Shown here one piece after another: positions 52,982-63,702 of a stretch of 64,000 nt of DNA. Source of the stretch: Tsuneonella rigui (lineage in GTDB: Bacteria; Pseudomonadota; Alphaproteobacteria; Sphingomonadales; Sphingomonadaceae). Below the pieces are notes generated by a model, which was not told the DNA's origin, searched no databases, and saw nothing but the letters and a program-made list of their open reading frames with translations. The stretch lies in assembly GCF_003958625.1 (NCBI RefSeq), contig NZ_RSEL01000013.1, positions 248,001 to 312,000 on the forward strand, written 5' to 3'. The translations under genes and the position numbers were made by a program. Every line of letters starts with the position of its first letter. Positions within the stretch are counted from its first letter, which is position 1.

Positions 52982-54268
52982 ATGGACTTTGCGATTCCGC
53001 AGGAGCTGGAAGACTACTACGCCGAGCTCATCGCCTTCATCGAGGCGGAGATCGAACCGCTGGTCGCCGCCGACGACAACATCCGCTTCTTCGACCACCG
53101 CCGCGAGGATGCGCGCACCGATTGGGAGCGCGAGGGGCTGCCCAACCACGAGTGGGAGCAACTGCTCGGCAAGGCCCGCCGCGCGGCGGATGCGGCCGGC
53201 CACTGGCGCTTCTCGGCGCCCAAGAAGTACGGCGGCAAGGACGGCTCCAACCTGTGGATGGCGGTGATCCGCGAACGCTTCGCGCGGCGCGGGCTGGGCC
53301 TCCACAACGACCTCCAGAACGAGCACTCGATCGTCGGCAACTTCCCGTTCGTGGCGATGTTCGAAACCTTCGGCACCGAGGAGCAGAAGGACGAATTCAT
53401 CCTTGGCGGGTTCGAGGGCAAGCGCCGGGTCGCCTTCGGGCTGACCGAGCCGCACCACGGCTCCGACGCCACCTGGATGGAAACCAAGGCCGTCCGCGAA
53501 ACCCGCGACGGGGTCCCCGGCTGGCGCATCGACGGCGAGAAGATGTGGATCACTGGAATGCACGTCGCCACCCACTGCGCGACCTTCTGCCGCACCAGCG
53601 GCGAGCCGGGCGATGCGCGCGGGATCACCTGCCTGCTCGTTCCCAACCCCACCGAGGGGCTGAAGATCGAGGAGTGGATGTGGACCTTCAACATGCCCAC
53701 CGATCACCCACGCCTCAGCTTCACCAACGTGTGGGTGCCCGAGCGCGCGATGCTGGGGCAGGAGGGCCGCGGCCTCGCGCTGGCGCAGAGCTTCGTCCAC
53801 CAGAACCGCATCCGCCAGGCCGCGAGCAGCCTCGGCGCCGCGCTCCACTGCATCGACGAGAGCGTGAAGTATGCGAGGGCGCGCAAGCCATTCGGCGAGG
53901 AGCTGGCGCGCAACCAGGCGATCCAGTTCCCGCTGGTTGAATTGAAGACGCAGTGCGAGATGTTGCGCCTGCTGATCTACAAGACCGCGTGGGAGATGGA
54001 CAACATGCCGCACGAGGAGATCGAGAAGACGATCTCCGACAAGGTCAGCATGTGCAATTACTGGGCGAACCGGCTGGTGTGCGAGGCGGCCGACCGGGCG
54101 ATGCAGGTGCACGGCGGCATCGGCTATTCGCGGCACAAGCCGTTCGAGCACATCTTCCGCCACCACCGCCGCTACCGCATCACCGAAGGCGCGGAAGAGA
54201 TCCAGATGCGCAAGGTGGGCGCGTACCTGTTCGGCTACCTGGGCCCCAACCGGGGCAAGTTCGGATGA
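52982..54268 (+). CDS. Acyl-CoA dehydrogenase, ACAD11/LvaC-like
   Basis: A 428-residue FAD acyl-CoA dehydrogenase: N-terminal helical domain, middle segment with FGLTEPHHGSDATWMETKA and the WITGMHVATH FAD strand, and a C-terminal domain with AMQVHGGIGYSRHKPFEHIFRHHRRYRITEGAEEIQ. Start ATG has GGGAGAG before it. With the kinase and DUF6285 protein it could complete conversion of a 4-hydroxyacyl-CoA to an enoyl-CoA, as LvaC does; a plain fatty acyl-CoA dehydrogenase is the alternative. The stop overlaps the next gene's ATG. Confidence 0.88.
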   Translation: MDFAIPQELEDYYAELIAFIEAEIEPLVAADDNIRFFDHRREDARTDWEREGLPNHEWEQLLGKARRAADAAGHWRFSAPKKYGGKDGSNLWMAVIRERFARRGLGLHNDLQNEHSIVGNFPFVAMFETFGTEEQKDEFILGGFEGKRRVAFGLTEPHHGSDATWMETKAVRETRDGVPGWRIDGEKMWITGMHVATHCATFCRTSGEPGDARGITCLLVPNPTEGLKIEEWMWTFNMPTDHPRLSFTNVWVPERAMLGQEGRGLALAQSFVHQNRIRQAASSLGAALHCIDESVKYARARKPFGEELARNQAIQFPLVELKTQCEMLRLLIYKTAWEMDNMPHEEIEKTISDKVSMCNYWANRLVCEAADRAMQVHGGIGYSRHKPFEHIFRHHRRYRITEGAEEIQMRKVGAYLFGYLGPNRGKFG

Positions 54269-55095
54269 AGCACACCTTCTGGCACCTGGCCGGCCACGGC
54301 GGGGTCAAGCTGTTCGCGCAAGGCTGGCTGCCCGAGGGCGAACCGCGCGACGTGATCGTTATCGCGCACGGTTATGCCGAGCACGGCGGGCGCTACGGCA
54401 ACCTTGTAGAACGACTGGTGCCGCAAGGATACGCGATCTACGCCATCGATCACCGCGGCCACGGCCAGTCCGGCGGCAAGCGCGCGCTGGTCGACCGGAT
54501 GGACTGGGTGATCGAGGACTTCCACAAGTTCGTCGCCGAAGTGCGCGCGCGGCATGGTGGGCAGAAGATAAAGCTGCTCGGCCACTCGATGGGCGGCAAC
54601 GTCGCCTTCGGCTATGCCTTGCGCTGGCCGGACGACCTCTCGGGCCTGATCCTCTCCGGCCCGCTGATCGGCGGCAGCGCACCGGCGGCGCAGCGGCTGG
54701 CGGTCAAGCTGCTTTCCGCCATCGCGCCCACGCTAGGTACCGTCGACTTGCCTCCGGGGGCCGTGAGCCGCGATCCGCAAGTGGTCGACGATTATCTCAA
54801 CGATATCCTTGTCACCATCGGCAAAGTCCCCGCCCGCACCGCGCACGAACTGTTCGCTCCGCTGCCGGGCTACCTCAAGCGCGCGCCGGAGATGAAGGTG
54901 CCGGTCCTGATCCAGCACGGCGAGGCCGACGCGCTCGTCCCGCTCGCCGGCGCCCGCCCGACGATCGACGCCATCGGCGCGAGCGACAAGACCGTGATCA
55001 TCTACCCCGGTCTGTTCCACGAGATCTACAACGAGCCGGAGAAGGACGCGGTGATCGGCGACCTGGCGCGGTGGCTTGAGGCGCACCCGGCCTAG
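54265..55095 (+). CDS. Alpha/beta hydrolase, monoacylglycerol lipase-like
   Basis: The 276-residue serine hydrolase has the oxyanion block IAHGYAEHGGRY, the nucleophile Ser108 in LGHSMGGN, Asp222 in HGEADALVP and His252 in GLFHEIYNE, a complete triad. The pattern fits monoacylglycerol lipase/lysophospholipase L2-type enzymes that release fatty acids from partial glycerides. Cytoplasmic (no signal peptide). It is coupled to the acyl-CoA dehydrogenase gene (ATGA), consistent with lipid use. Confidence 0.87.
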   Translation: MKHTFWHLAGHGGVKLFAQGWLPEGEPRDVIVIAHGYAEHGGRYGNLVERLVPQGYAIYAIDHRGHGQSGGKRALVDRMDWVIEDFHKFVAEVRARHGGQKIKLLGHSMGGNVAFGYALRWPDDLSGLILSGPLIGGSAPAAQRLAVKLLSAIAPTLGTVDLPPGAVSRDPQVVDDYLNDILVTIGKVPARTAHELFAPLPGYLKRAPEMKVPVLIQHGEADALVPLAGARPTIDAIGASDKTVIIYPGLFHEIYNEPEKDAVIGDLARWLEAHPA

Positions 55096-55101
55096 CTCAT
55101 C

Positions 55102-55190
55102 CGTCGGCCCGGGCTTGACCCGGGCCAGTGCTTCTTTCTCAGCGCTCCGGCCAGAAGGAAGCACCACCCCGGGTCAAGCCCGGGGCGACG
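55102..55190. repeat. Paired palindromic REP/BIME-like element, 89-base inverted repeat
   Basis: Copy one (55102-55138, inverted form) CGTCGGCCCGGG...GCCAGTGCTTC, copy two (55154-55190, forward form) GAAGGAAGCACC...CCGGGGCGACG. The two halves form one long imperfect palindrome around a 15-base centre. Same family as the elements at 3185 and 44329. It starts seven bases after the hydrolase stop. Confidence 0.82.
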
Positions 55191-55203
55191 GTTAAACGGG
55201 CGT

Positions 55204-55235
55204 CGTGTCGCGGTTTCTCCGAGCTTCGCGACACG
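55204..55235. repeat. Perfect 9-bp inverted repeat
   Basis: CGTGTCGCG (55204-55212) pairs with CGCGACACG (55227-55235), 14-base loop, in the gap between the REP pair and the broken ligase gene. No T-run on either side. Unknown role. Confidence 0.6.
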
Positions 55236-55260
55236 CATAGATGCGCGCCAAAATGGTCCG

Positions 55261-56659
55261 TCAATCCCGGCCAAGCTCGGTGCTTCTAGCGCGCTCACGC
55301 AGGACGTTGCGGTCGATCTTGCCCATGGCGTTGCGCGGCAGCTCGTCCAGCAGCACCCAACTGATCTTTTCAGCGACGAGCAGCGGCACCTTCATCGCAT
55401 CGGTGAACGCCGCTTCGCTGAACGCGCCGCCCGCGACGACCGCGATCCAGCAGCGCTCCCACCCGTCCTCGTCCTGCACCGAGAATGCCGCGGCTTCGAC
55501 CACGCCCGGGGCCCGCTCCGCGGCCGCTTCGACCCACGCCGGCAGGACCTTCTGCCCGCGCAGGTTCAAGAGGTCGTCGGCCCGGCCTTCGAGAGTGAGG
55601 AGGCCATCCGGGTCGAGCCGGCCGATGTCTCCCGAAATGAACCAGCCATCCTGGAATGCCTCCGACTTCCCGCGCAGGTATCCCTTGGCCACCCGGTCGC
55701 TACGGATTCGCACGTGGCCCAGCTCTCCCGAGGCCACGGGAACGCCATGCTCGTCGACGATTTGTACGGTCACGCCGGGTAAGACATACCCCGCCGCGGC
55801 GGACGATCGCTCGATCAGCGCCGGCGAGGCAATCGCCACCGCCCCGCATTCCGAGGCCCCGTACACGCTGCGAAAATCGTGCGTGAGCACGGCTTGAGTT
55901 CGGGCGAGCAGCTTGCGGGGAACCGGCCCGCCGCCGGTCACGGCCCGCAGGGGCTGCGGCGGATGATCGTCTGCCAGTCCCCTCGATGAACTGCCCAAGC
56001 TGGCCCGGCGTCATCGCGATCAGCCCGGGCTTCATCGCCAACACCTGATCGGCATGGTGCAGCGGGTCAGCGACCATCATGACGGCATTGCCAATCGCCC
56101 AGCACCCGAGAGTGAGGACAAAGCCCAGGATTGTGTGTGTCCCCGTCGCCATGAACCAGGGGCCCGGCGGCGTGCCGTATGCAATGGGGACGTTGCGGAT
56201 GCTGGCCTCGATCATTTGCCAGCTCAATGCGATGCGCTTCTCCTCGCCGGTCGTGCCCGATGACAGGAGAATTCGGCCGAGCTCATCCGGCGGGATGGCC
56301 CGTGAAGTCAACTCCGGTACGGGGCCCGAGAGCATGGCGGCGACCTGCTGCTGGTCGACCAGGACCGCGGGATTCTCCTCAGCCCGTTGCGACACACGCA
56401 GCGGGCATTCGCGATCGACCCCCGGCGATGACGGAAACCCGAGCCGGGCGAGGGCGAGCATCACCACCCAGTTGAGGTAGAAATCCTCGATCGCCACCGA
56501 GACGGGGCGATCGGGCCCGCCATCGAGCGATTGCAGGAAGCCCGCGGTGCGGGTCACATCGGCATCGAGCCTGGCAAAGCTGATCGGACCCGATGGAAGG
56601 ACGATCGCCGGGGCATCCGGCCGCAGGTGCGCGTGGTGGCGGACGTAGACGTCGAACAT
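55261..56659 (-). pseudogene. Acyl-CoA/AMP-dependent ligase interrupted by a +1 frameshift
   Basis: Two overlapping leftward frames together make one adenylate-forming enzyme of about 465 residues. The first (from 56659) has the P-loop LLSSGTTGEEKR and runs well to GQLGQFIEG; the second (ending 55261) has YGASECGA, GWFISGDIGRLDPDGLLTLEGRADDLLNLRG and the catalytic-lysine end LPRNAMGKIDRNVL. Removing one base from the run of four C at 55979-55982 (GGGG on the coding strand) restores a continuous frame. All motifs are intact, so the break is recent or a sequence error. The substrate is unknown. It lies beyond acs in the same direction, 70 bases apart. Confidence 0.75.
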
Positions 56660-56729
56660 CGCTTCCCCCTTGCGAGGTATTCTCTGCCCAATCTCCGTGC
56701 GCGTAAATGCGCCCGCGCGCGCTGCGTGA

Positions 56730-58682
<1,953 letters not shown>

Positions 58683-58716
58683 GTGGCTCTCCCAGGCTTT
58701 GGGTCAGCCTAGCGGC

Positions 58717-60240
58717 TCAGCCAGCGAGTGTGAACGCGTTGCGTTCTCCGTCATTCGAAAGCGCCACTTGGCGGCCGAGCGGATCGTCTGCTTCCATCGC
58801 CGCGAGCGTAGCCGGATCGTCGCTCCGGGCGATGAACCGGCGGCCGTCGGACAGGCGGCCGATGGCGACCGCATAGGTCGGGCCCCCGCGGCCGTGGACG
58901 ACGGTGTAAGTTTCGATCGTGCCGCTGCCTTCAACGAGGTCAGCGAGTTCGGGCGGGGCGGGGCGGTGCTGGACGGCCTCGCTCCAGCCGGCGAATTGCG
59001 CGGGTGCGGTCGAAAGGACCAGCGCGGCGTACTTGCTCTGGAAGCCGCCATTCGCGCCGACGAGGCCGAAGGCGCCGGGCCGTTCGCGCAGGCGTTCGAC
59101 GGTGCTGGCGATGGCGTGGCTGGAATAGCCGTTGCCCGCACCGCCGAAGTAGGGAAGCCCTCCGGTCACGGTCAGCCCGCGCGGGTCGTCCTGGCTGAGG
59201 CCGAGGTGGTCGATGGCGGTCGAGTACACCGCGATCGGGAAGCACGAGTAGAAGTCGAGCACCTCGACCTCGCCGATACTCTTGCCCGCCGCGCCCAGCG
59301 CCGCGCCCAGCGCCGCGTCGAGTGCGGCTTCGGCGGCGGGGTATGCGCCCAGGTCGGCGCGTTCAAGGATGTCGGGCTCGGCGGACGCCGATGCGCCGTG
59401 GATGTAGACCCAGCGGTCCTCCGGGATACCGGCCTCGCGCGCCGCGGCGGCGGACATTACCAGCATCGCGGCGCCCATGTTGACCTGATCGCGGGCGACC
59501 ACCTTCAGCGGGAAGGGGTCGGCGATCATCCGGTTTTTCGGCGTGATCGTGGCGATGGCTCCGGCCGAGAGCGGCTCGCCCGCCGCGCTGGAGTAGGGGT
59601 TCTGCGCCGCCACCGCGCTGAACGGGGCGAACAGCTCGCCCATCGCCGCGCGGTAGTCCTCGCGGCTCATGCCGAGGCGCGCGCGGCGGGCGTTCTCCAG
59701 CAACGCGTAGGCGATCGGCGCGCTGACGATGCCGTGGACGATGCCCTGCTTGGTGAGCATTCGTGCCGAGCCGCGATCCTCGATCTCGCCCTCGTCGTGC
59801 TCGGCCCAGTCGCGGGCCTCTCCCTGCGATGACAGGTGGCGGGCGTTCGAGATCGCTTCCGCACCGAACACCATGCCTGCCGCGATCTCGCCGCGCGCCA
59901 CCCGCTCGGCCATTTCCACCAGCGCGGTAACCGGCGACTGGCCGCCGACCGCTTCGAGGATCGCCTGCTTGGGCTTCAGGCCCGCTCGCCGCGCGACTGC
60001 GAGCGGAAACTTGTCCGGCTTGCCGAACGGGGAGGGCGCCGCGCCGGAATCCTCGAACGTGCGGATTGCGGAGACCACCTCGATCGAAGGCTTCAGGTCG
60101 CGTGCCGCGCCGGCATCCGCGATCGCCCGCTCGGCCGCCCAGGCCGCGAGATCGGCAGCAGAGCGGCCCTGCCACTCCGCCTCGCCGATCCGCTCGACGA
60201 CCTGGCCGACGCCGACAATGACCGGCGTTGACGGGTTCAT
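58717..60240 (-). CDS. Thiolase-like protein (TLP1 type) lacking the nucleophilic cysteine
   Basis: A 507-residue thiolase-fold protein with an extra C-terminal domain (after about 430: GSGTIETYTVVHGRGG...), as in the thiolase-like type 1 group often annotated acetyl-CoA acetyltransferase. Where true thiolases carry the acyl-accepting cysteine this protein reads VGGQSPVT (98-105), and the second catalytic Cys block reads GANGGFQSKYA. The GNGYSSHA region takes the place of the GHP loop. So classic thiolysis is doubtful; CoA-ester hydrolysis or transfer has been suggested for relatives. Its start overlaps the stop of the FadB-like gene by one base. Confidence 0.82.
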   Translation of the reverse strand: MNPSTPVIVGVGQVVERIGEAEWQGRSAADLAAWAAERAIADAGAARDLKPSIEVVSAIRTFEDSGAAPSPFGKPDKFPLAVARRAGLKPKQAILEAVGGQSPVTALVEMAERVARGEIAAGMVFGAEAISNARHLSSQGEARDWAEHDEGEIEDRGSARMLTKQGIVHGIVSAPIAYALLENARRARLGMSREDYRAAMGELFAPFSAVAAQNPYSSAAGEPLSAGAIATITPKNRMIADPFPLKVVARDQVNMGAAMLVMSAAAAREAGIPEDRWVYIHGASASAEPDILERADLGAYPAAEAALDAALGAALGAAGKSIGEVEVLDFYSCFPIAVYSTAIDHLGLSQDDPRGLTVTGGLPYFGGAGNGYSSHAIASTVERLRERPGAFGLVGANGGFQSKYAALVLSTAPAQFAGWSEAVQHRPAPPELADLVEGSGTIETYTVVHGRGGPTYAVAIGRLSDGRRFIARSDDPATLAAMEADDPLGRQVALSNDGERNAFTLAG

Positions 60241-62279
60241 CAGCGGTTGAACTTCTCGCCCGCGTCGGCCTTGCGGCGCAGCAAGTCGCTCACCGGAAGG
60301 TCATGCTTTTCAAGGCCTTCGACCACGGTCTTGAGACCGATCGTGTCGGCCCAGAACATCGGCCCGCCGGTGTAGAGCGGCCAGCCGTAGCCGTTGATCC
60401 ACACCACATCGATGTCGCTCGCGCGCTGGGCCATCTTCTCGTCGAGGATTTTCGCGCCCTCGTTGACCATCGGATAGAGCAGCCGCTCGCGAATCTCGTC
60501 CTTCGAGATTTCGCGTTGCGGCTTGCCTTCCTTGGCGGCGAAATCGGCGATGATCTGCTTGGTCTCGTCCGACGGGGTTCGGTTGCGCGCCTCGTCGTAG
60601 TCGTAATAGCCCTTGCCGGCCTTCTGGCCGAAGCGGCCCCTGGCACACAGCGCGTCGCGGATCGTCTCGATCCGGCTCGGATCGCGATGCCAGCCGATGT
60701 CGGTGCCGGCGAGGTCGCCCATCTGGAACGGGCCCATCGGGAAACCGAATTCGAGCAGGACATCGTCGATGTCCCAATAGTTCGCGCCTTCCATGATCAG
60801 CGCATTGGCCTGCTGCTGGCGAGGGCTGAGCATACGGTTGCCGATAAAGCCCGGACACACGCCCGAAACAGCGGCAACCTTGCCGATGGTCTTGGCGAGC
60901 TTCATGCAGGTTGCCAGCACATCGTCGCGCGTTTCCTTCCCGCGCACGATCTCAAGCAATTTCATCACGTTGGCGGGTGAAAAGAAGTGTAGTCCGAGGA
61001 CGTAACCGGGCCGCTTGGTCGCGGTCGCGATCTCGTCGATGTTGAGATAGCTGGTGTTCGATGCCAGGATTGCGCCCTGCTTCACCACTTCATCGAGCTT
61101 GGCGAAGACCTGCTTCTTGACGTCCATGTTCTCGTACACCGCCTCGATCACGAGGTCGCAGTCCGCGAGTTCATCGTAGTTCAGCGTCGGCGAAAGCAGG
61201 CCCATCGCCTTCTCGACCGCCTCGTCGGTCATGCGGCCGCGCTTGGCGGTGTTCTCGTAATTGCGGCGCATAGTCTTGGTGCCGCGGTCGAGCGCGTCCT
61301 GCTGCATCTCCAGGATCGTCACCGCGATTCCGGCGCTCAGGAAATTCATCGCGATGCCGCCGCCCATCGTGCCCGCACCGATGATGCCGACCTTGTTAAT
61401 CGGAATCAGCGGGGTGTCGGCGGGCACGTCGTCGATCTTGTTCGCGGCGCGCTCGGCGAAGAAGTAGTGGCGCATCGCTGCCGACTGGGTGCCGGTCATG
61501 AGCTTCATGAACAGCTCGCGCTCCTTCTTCACGCCCTCGGCGTAAGGGAGCTCGCCAGCCGCCTTGACCGCCTCGATCGCGGCGTTGGGCGCGTCGAAGC
61601 CGCGAATCTTGCGCGCCTGGCTGCGGCGGAAGTCGTCGAAGATCGCCGGATTGCGCACCCCATCCTCGTTCTTCGTGCCTTCCGAAGCGCGCGGTACCGG
61701 CTGGTCGATCTTGCTCCGCGCGAAAGCGACCGCATCGGCTTCGAGGTTGTCTTCGCTGACGATCGCATCGACGAGGCCGATGCTTTCCGCCTTCTTCGCC
61801 GAGATCGGGTCGCCGCCGACAACCAGCGGCAGTGCCGCTTCGGCGCCGACCAGCCGCGGCATGCGTTGCGTACCAGCGGCTCCAGGAATGAGGCCGAGCT
61901 TGACCTCGGGCAGTCCGAGCTTCGCGCTCGGCACCGCCACCCGGTAGTGGCAGGCCAGCGCGACCTCGCATCCGCCGCCGAGCGCGGTGCCGTGGATTGC
62001 GGCGACCACCGGCTTGTCGCTCGCTTCCATCGCGTCGAGCGTTTCGGGCAAGCTGGGACCTTGCGGGGGCTTGCCGAACTCGGTGATGTCCGCGCCGGCG
62101 AAGAACGTGCGCCCGTCGCAGCGGATGACGATCGCCTTCACCGCGTCGTCGGCCAGCCCAGCGGCGATCTCGCGCTGGAGGCCGGCGCGCACCGCCTGGC
62201 CGAGCGCGTTGACCGGCGGGTTGTTCGAAACGACGACAAGCACTTCGCCGTCGCGGTGGGACGAAATCGGATCGGTCAT
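60240..62279 (-). CDS. Bifunctional enoyl-CoA hydratase/3-hydroxyacyl-CoA dehydrogenase
   Basis: Beta-oxidation enzyme of the FadB/FadN/peroxisomal multifunctional type. The 679-residue protein has an N-terminal crotonase domain ([18 protein letters not shown] and [21 protein letters not shown], both catalytic glutamates present), then an NAD domain from about 300 ([21 protein letters not shown]) and two C-terminal HAD helical modules ([22 protein letters not shown]). Shorter than E. coli FadB (729) and closer to the peroxisomal type. Together with the thiolase-like gene it forms a coupled leftward pair. Confidence 0.93.
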   Translation of the reverse strand: MTDPISSHRDGEVLVVVSNNPPVNALGQAVRAGLQREIAAGLADDAVKAIVIRCDGRTFFAGADITEFGKPPQGPSLPETLDAMEASDKPVVAAIHGTALGGGCEVALACHYRVAVPSAKLGLPEVKLGLIPGAAGTQRMPRLVGAEAALPLVVGGDPISAKKAESIGLVDAIVSEDNLEADAVAFARSKIDQPVPRASEGTKNEDGVRNPAIFDDFRRSQARKIRGFDAPNAAIEAVKAAGELPYAEGVKKERELFMKLMTGTQSAAMRHYFFAERAANKIDDVPADTPLIPINKVGIIGAGTMGGGIAMNFLSAGIAVTILEMQQDALDRGTKTMRRNYENTAKRGRMTDEAVEKAMGLLSPTLNYDELADCDLVIEAVYENMDVKKQVFAKLDEVVKQGAILASNTSYLNIDEIATATKRPGYVLGLHFFSPANVMKLLEIVRGKETRDDVLATCMKLAKTIGKVAAVSGVCPGFIGNRMLSPRQQQANALIMEGANYWDIDDVLLEFGFPMGPFQMGDLAGTDIGWHRDPSRIETIRDALCARGRFGQKAGKGYYDYDEARNRTPSDETKQIIADFAAKEGKPQREISKDEIRERLLYPMVNEGAKILDEKMAQRASDIDVVWINGYGWPLYTGGPMFWADTIGLKTVVEGLEKHDLPVSDLLRRKADAGEKFNR

Positions 62280-62289
62280 TGGTGGCTCC

Positions 62290-63528
62290 TCAGGCGCGGC
62301 TGTCGGCGAGCGCCGAATAGATCAGGGTCTTCAATTGGCGGCGGATGGGATAGGCGCTCGACGGATAGACCTGCGTCATGAACACCATCGTGATGCCTTC
62401 GAGCGGATCGACGAAGAACGCGGTCGAGTAGGCGCCGCCCCAGTAGAATTCGCCCTTGCTCGCCGGCATCAGCGTCTTGGCCGGGTCGATGATGCAGGCG
62501 AAGCCGAGGCCGAAGCCGACGCCCGCGTTCTGGCTTTCCGAGAACAATGACTGGCTGAGCTGGGTCAGGTCCTGGTTGCCCGGCAGGTGGTTGGCAGTCA
62601 TCAGGTCGAGCGTCTTGGGGCTGACGATGCGCACCCCGTCCAATTCGCCGCGGCCGACCAGCATGGCGGTGAACTTCTCGTAGTCGCCGATCGTGCCGAC
62701 CAGGCCGCCGCCGCCGCTGTCGAACTTGCCCGGGCGGTGGAGGTTGCTGGTCTTGCCGGCGTCAATCATCTTCGCCGGCTTGCCGGGGATGTACTGGTAG
62801 GCGTCGACCAGCCGGTCCTGCTGGCCCTCGGCGACCCCGAAACGGGTGTCGGTCATGCCGAGGGGCTGGAAGATGTGCTGCTCGAAATAGTCGCCCAGCC
62901 GCATCCCGCTAATCCGCTCCACGGCCACGCCCAGCACGTCGGTCGAGACCGAGTAGTTCCACCGTTCGCCCGGATTGAACTCGAGCGGCAATTTGGCGAG
63001 GCGCGCGATGTACTCGTCGCTTTCGAGGTGCGCGCGGGCCATGTCGAGGTTGCTCTCGCGGTAGGCCGCATCGACATTGCTGCGCTGCTGCAAACCGTAA
63101 CTGAGGCCCGACATGTGCGTCAGCAGGTCGACGAAGCGCATCGGCCCCGCCGGCTTTCCGGGATAGAACGGCACCTGCGGGCTGCCGCCGCCGGCGAAGA
63201 TCTGCAGGTTGGCGAACTCGGGGAAGACCTTGGTCACCGGCTCTTCCAGCGCGACCTTGCACTGTTCGACCAGCTGCATGAACGCGATCGAGGTGATCGG
63301 CTTGGTCATGCTGGCGATGCGGAACAGGGCATCTTCGCGCAAAGGTTCGCGCCCTTCGCCCATCGTGCCCATCTGCGTGCGGTAAACGGGCTGCCCATCG
63401 CGCGCGACGACCAGCTGCATCATCGGCAGGCGGCCGCTGTCGAGGTAGGCGGTCTTGAGGAACGGGGCGATCCGGTCGAGGCGTTCCTGGTCGAAACCGA
63501 GGGCCGCCGAGGCAGTCGTGTCCAGCAT
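62290..63528 (-). CDS. Beta-lactamase-fold serine hydrolase (class C/esterase type)
   Basis: The 412-residue cytoplasmic-looking protein (no signal peptide) has the S-x-x-K motif SMTK at 73-76, the Tyr-Ser pair NYSVSTD (Tyr192), and [13 protein letters not shown] near the C-terminus in place of KTG. Such proteins are mostly esterases rather than antibiotic resistance enzymes. ATG 63528 has GGGAGAG just before it; a longer reading to 63573 lacks support. It ends 10 bases before the FadB-like start, in the same direction, so it may lead that unit. Confidence 0.87.
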   Translation of the reverse strand: MLDTTASAALGFDQERLDRIAPFLKTAYLDSGRLPMMQLVVARDGQPVYRTQMGTMGEGREPLREDALFRIASMTKPITSIAFMQLVEQCKVALEEPVTKVFPEFANLQIFAGGGSPQVPFYPGKPAGPMRFVDLLTHMSGLSYGLQQRSNVDAAYRESNLDMARAHLESDEYIARLAKLPLEFNPGERWNYSVSTDVLGVAVERISGMRLGDYFEQHIFQPLGMTDTRFGVAEGQQDRLVDAYQYIPGKPAKMIDAGKTSNLHRPGKFDSGGGGLVGTIGDYEKFTAMLVGRGELDGVRIVSPKTLDLMTANHLPGNQDLTQLSQSLFSESQNAGVGFGLGFACIIDPAKTLMPASKGEFYWGGAYSTAFFVDPLEGITMVFMTQVYPSSAYPIRRQLKTLIYSALADSRA

Positions 63529-63568
63529 GATTCTCTCCCGCGAGGCGCATGGAGCGCGTCTTGCCCAA

Positions 63569-63668
63569 GCCATACCCAGCTTTCGGGCGAGGGCAAATAC
63601 TCTCCGCCGCCGCCCGCCATACCTGCATTAGGAAAGCACGCTTGCGAAGGGCGCGCGATTGGCCATAC
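63569..63668. repeat. Three GCCATAC direct repeats in a divergent promoter region
   Basis: GCCATAC occurs at 63569, 63616 and 63662, spaced 47 and 46 bases, all within the 174-base gap between the leftward serine hydrolase and the rightward ligase. Regular spacing of about four and a half helical turns could reflect a regulator's half-sites. No known motif is recognised. Confidence 0.4.
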
Positions 63669-63702
63669 ACTCGCGCTCAAAGAGAACACGTAAGGGATCG
63701 AG

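Noticed and set aside
62290-63528. Beta-lactamase resistance gene
   Set aside because: SxxK and Tyr motifs exist, but there is no signal peptide and no KTG triad; it looks like an esterase-type relative.
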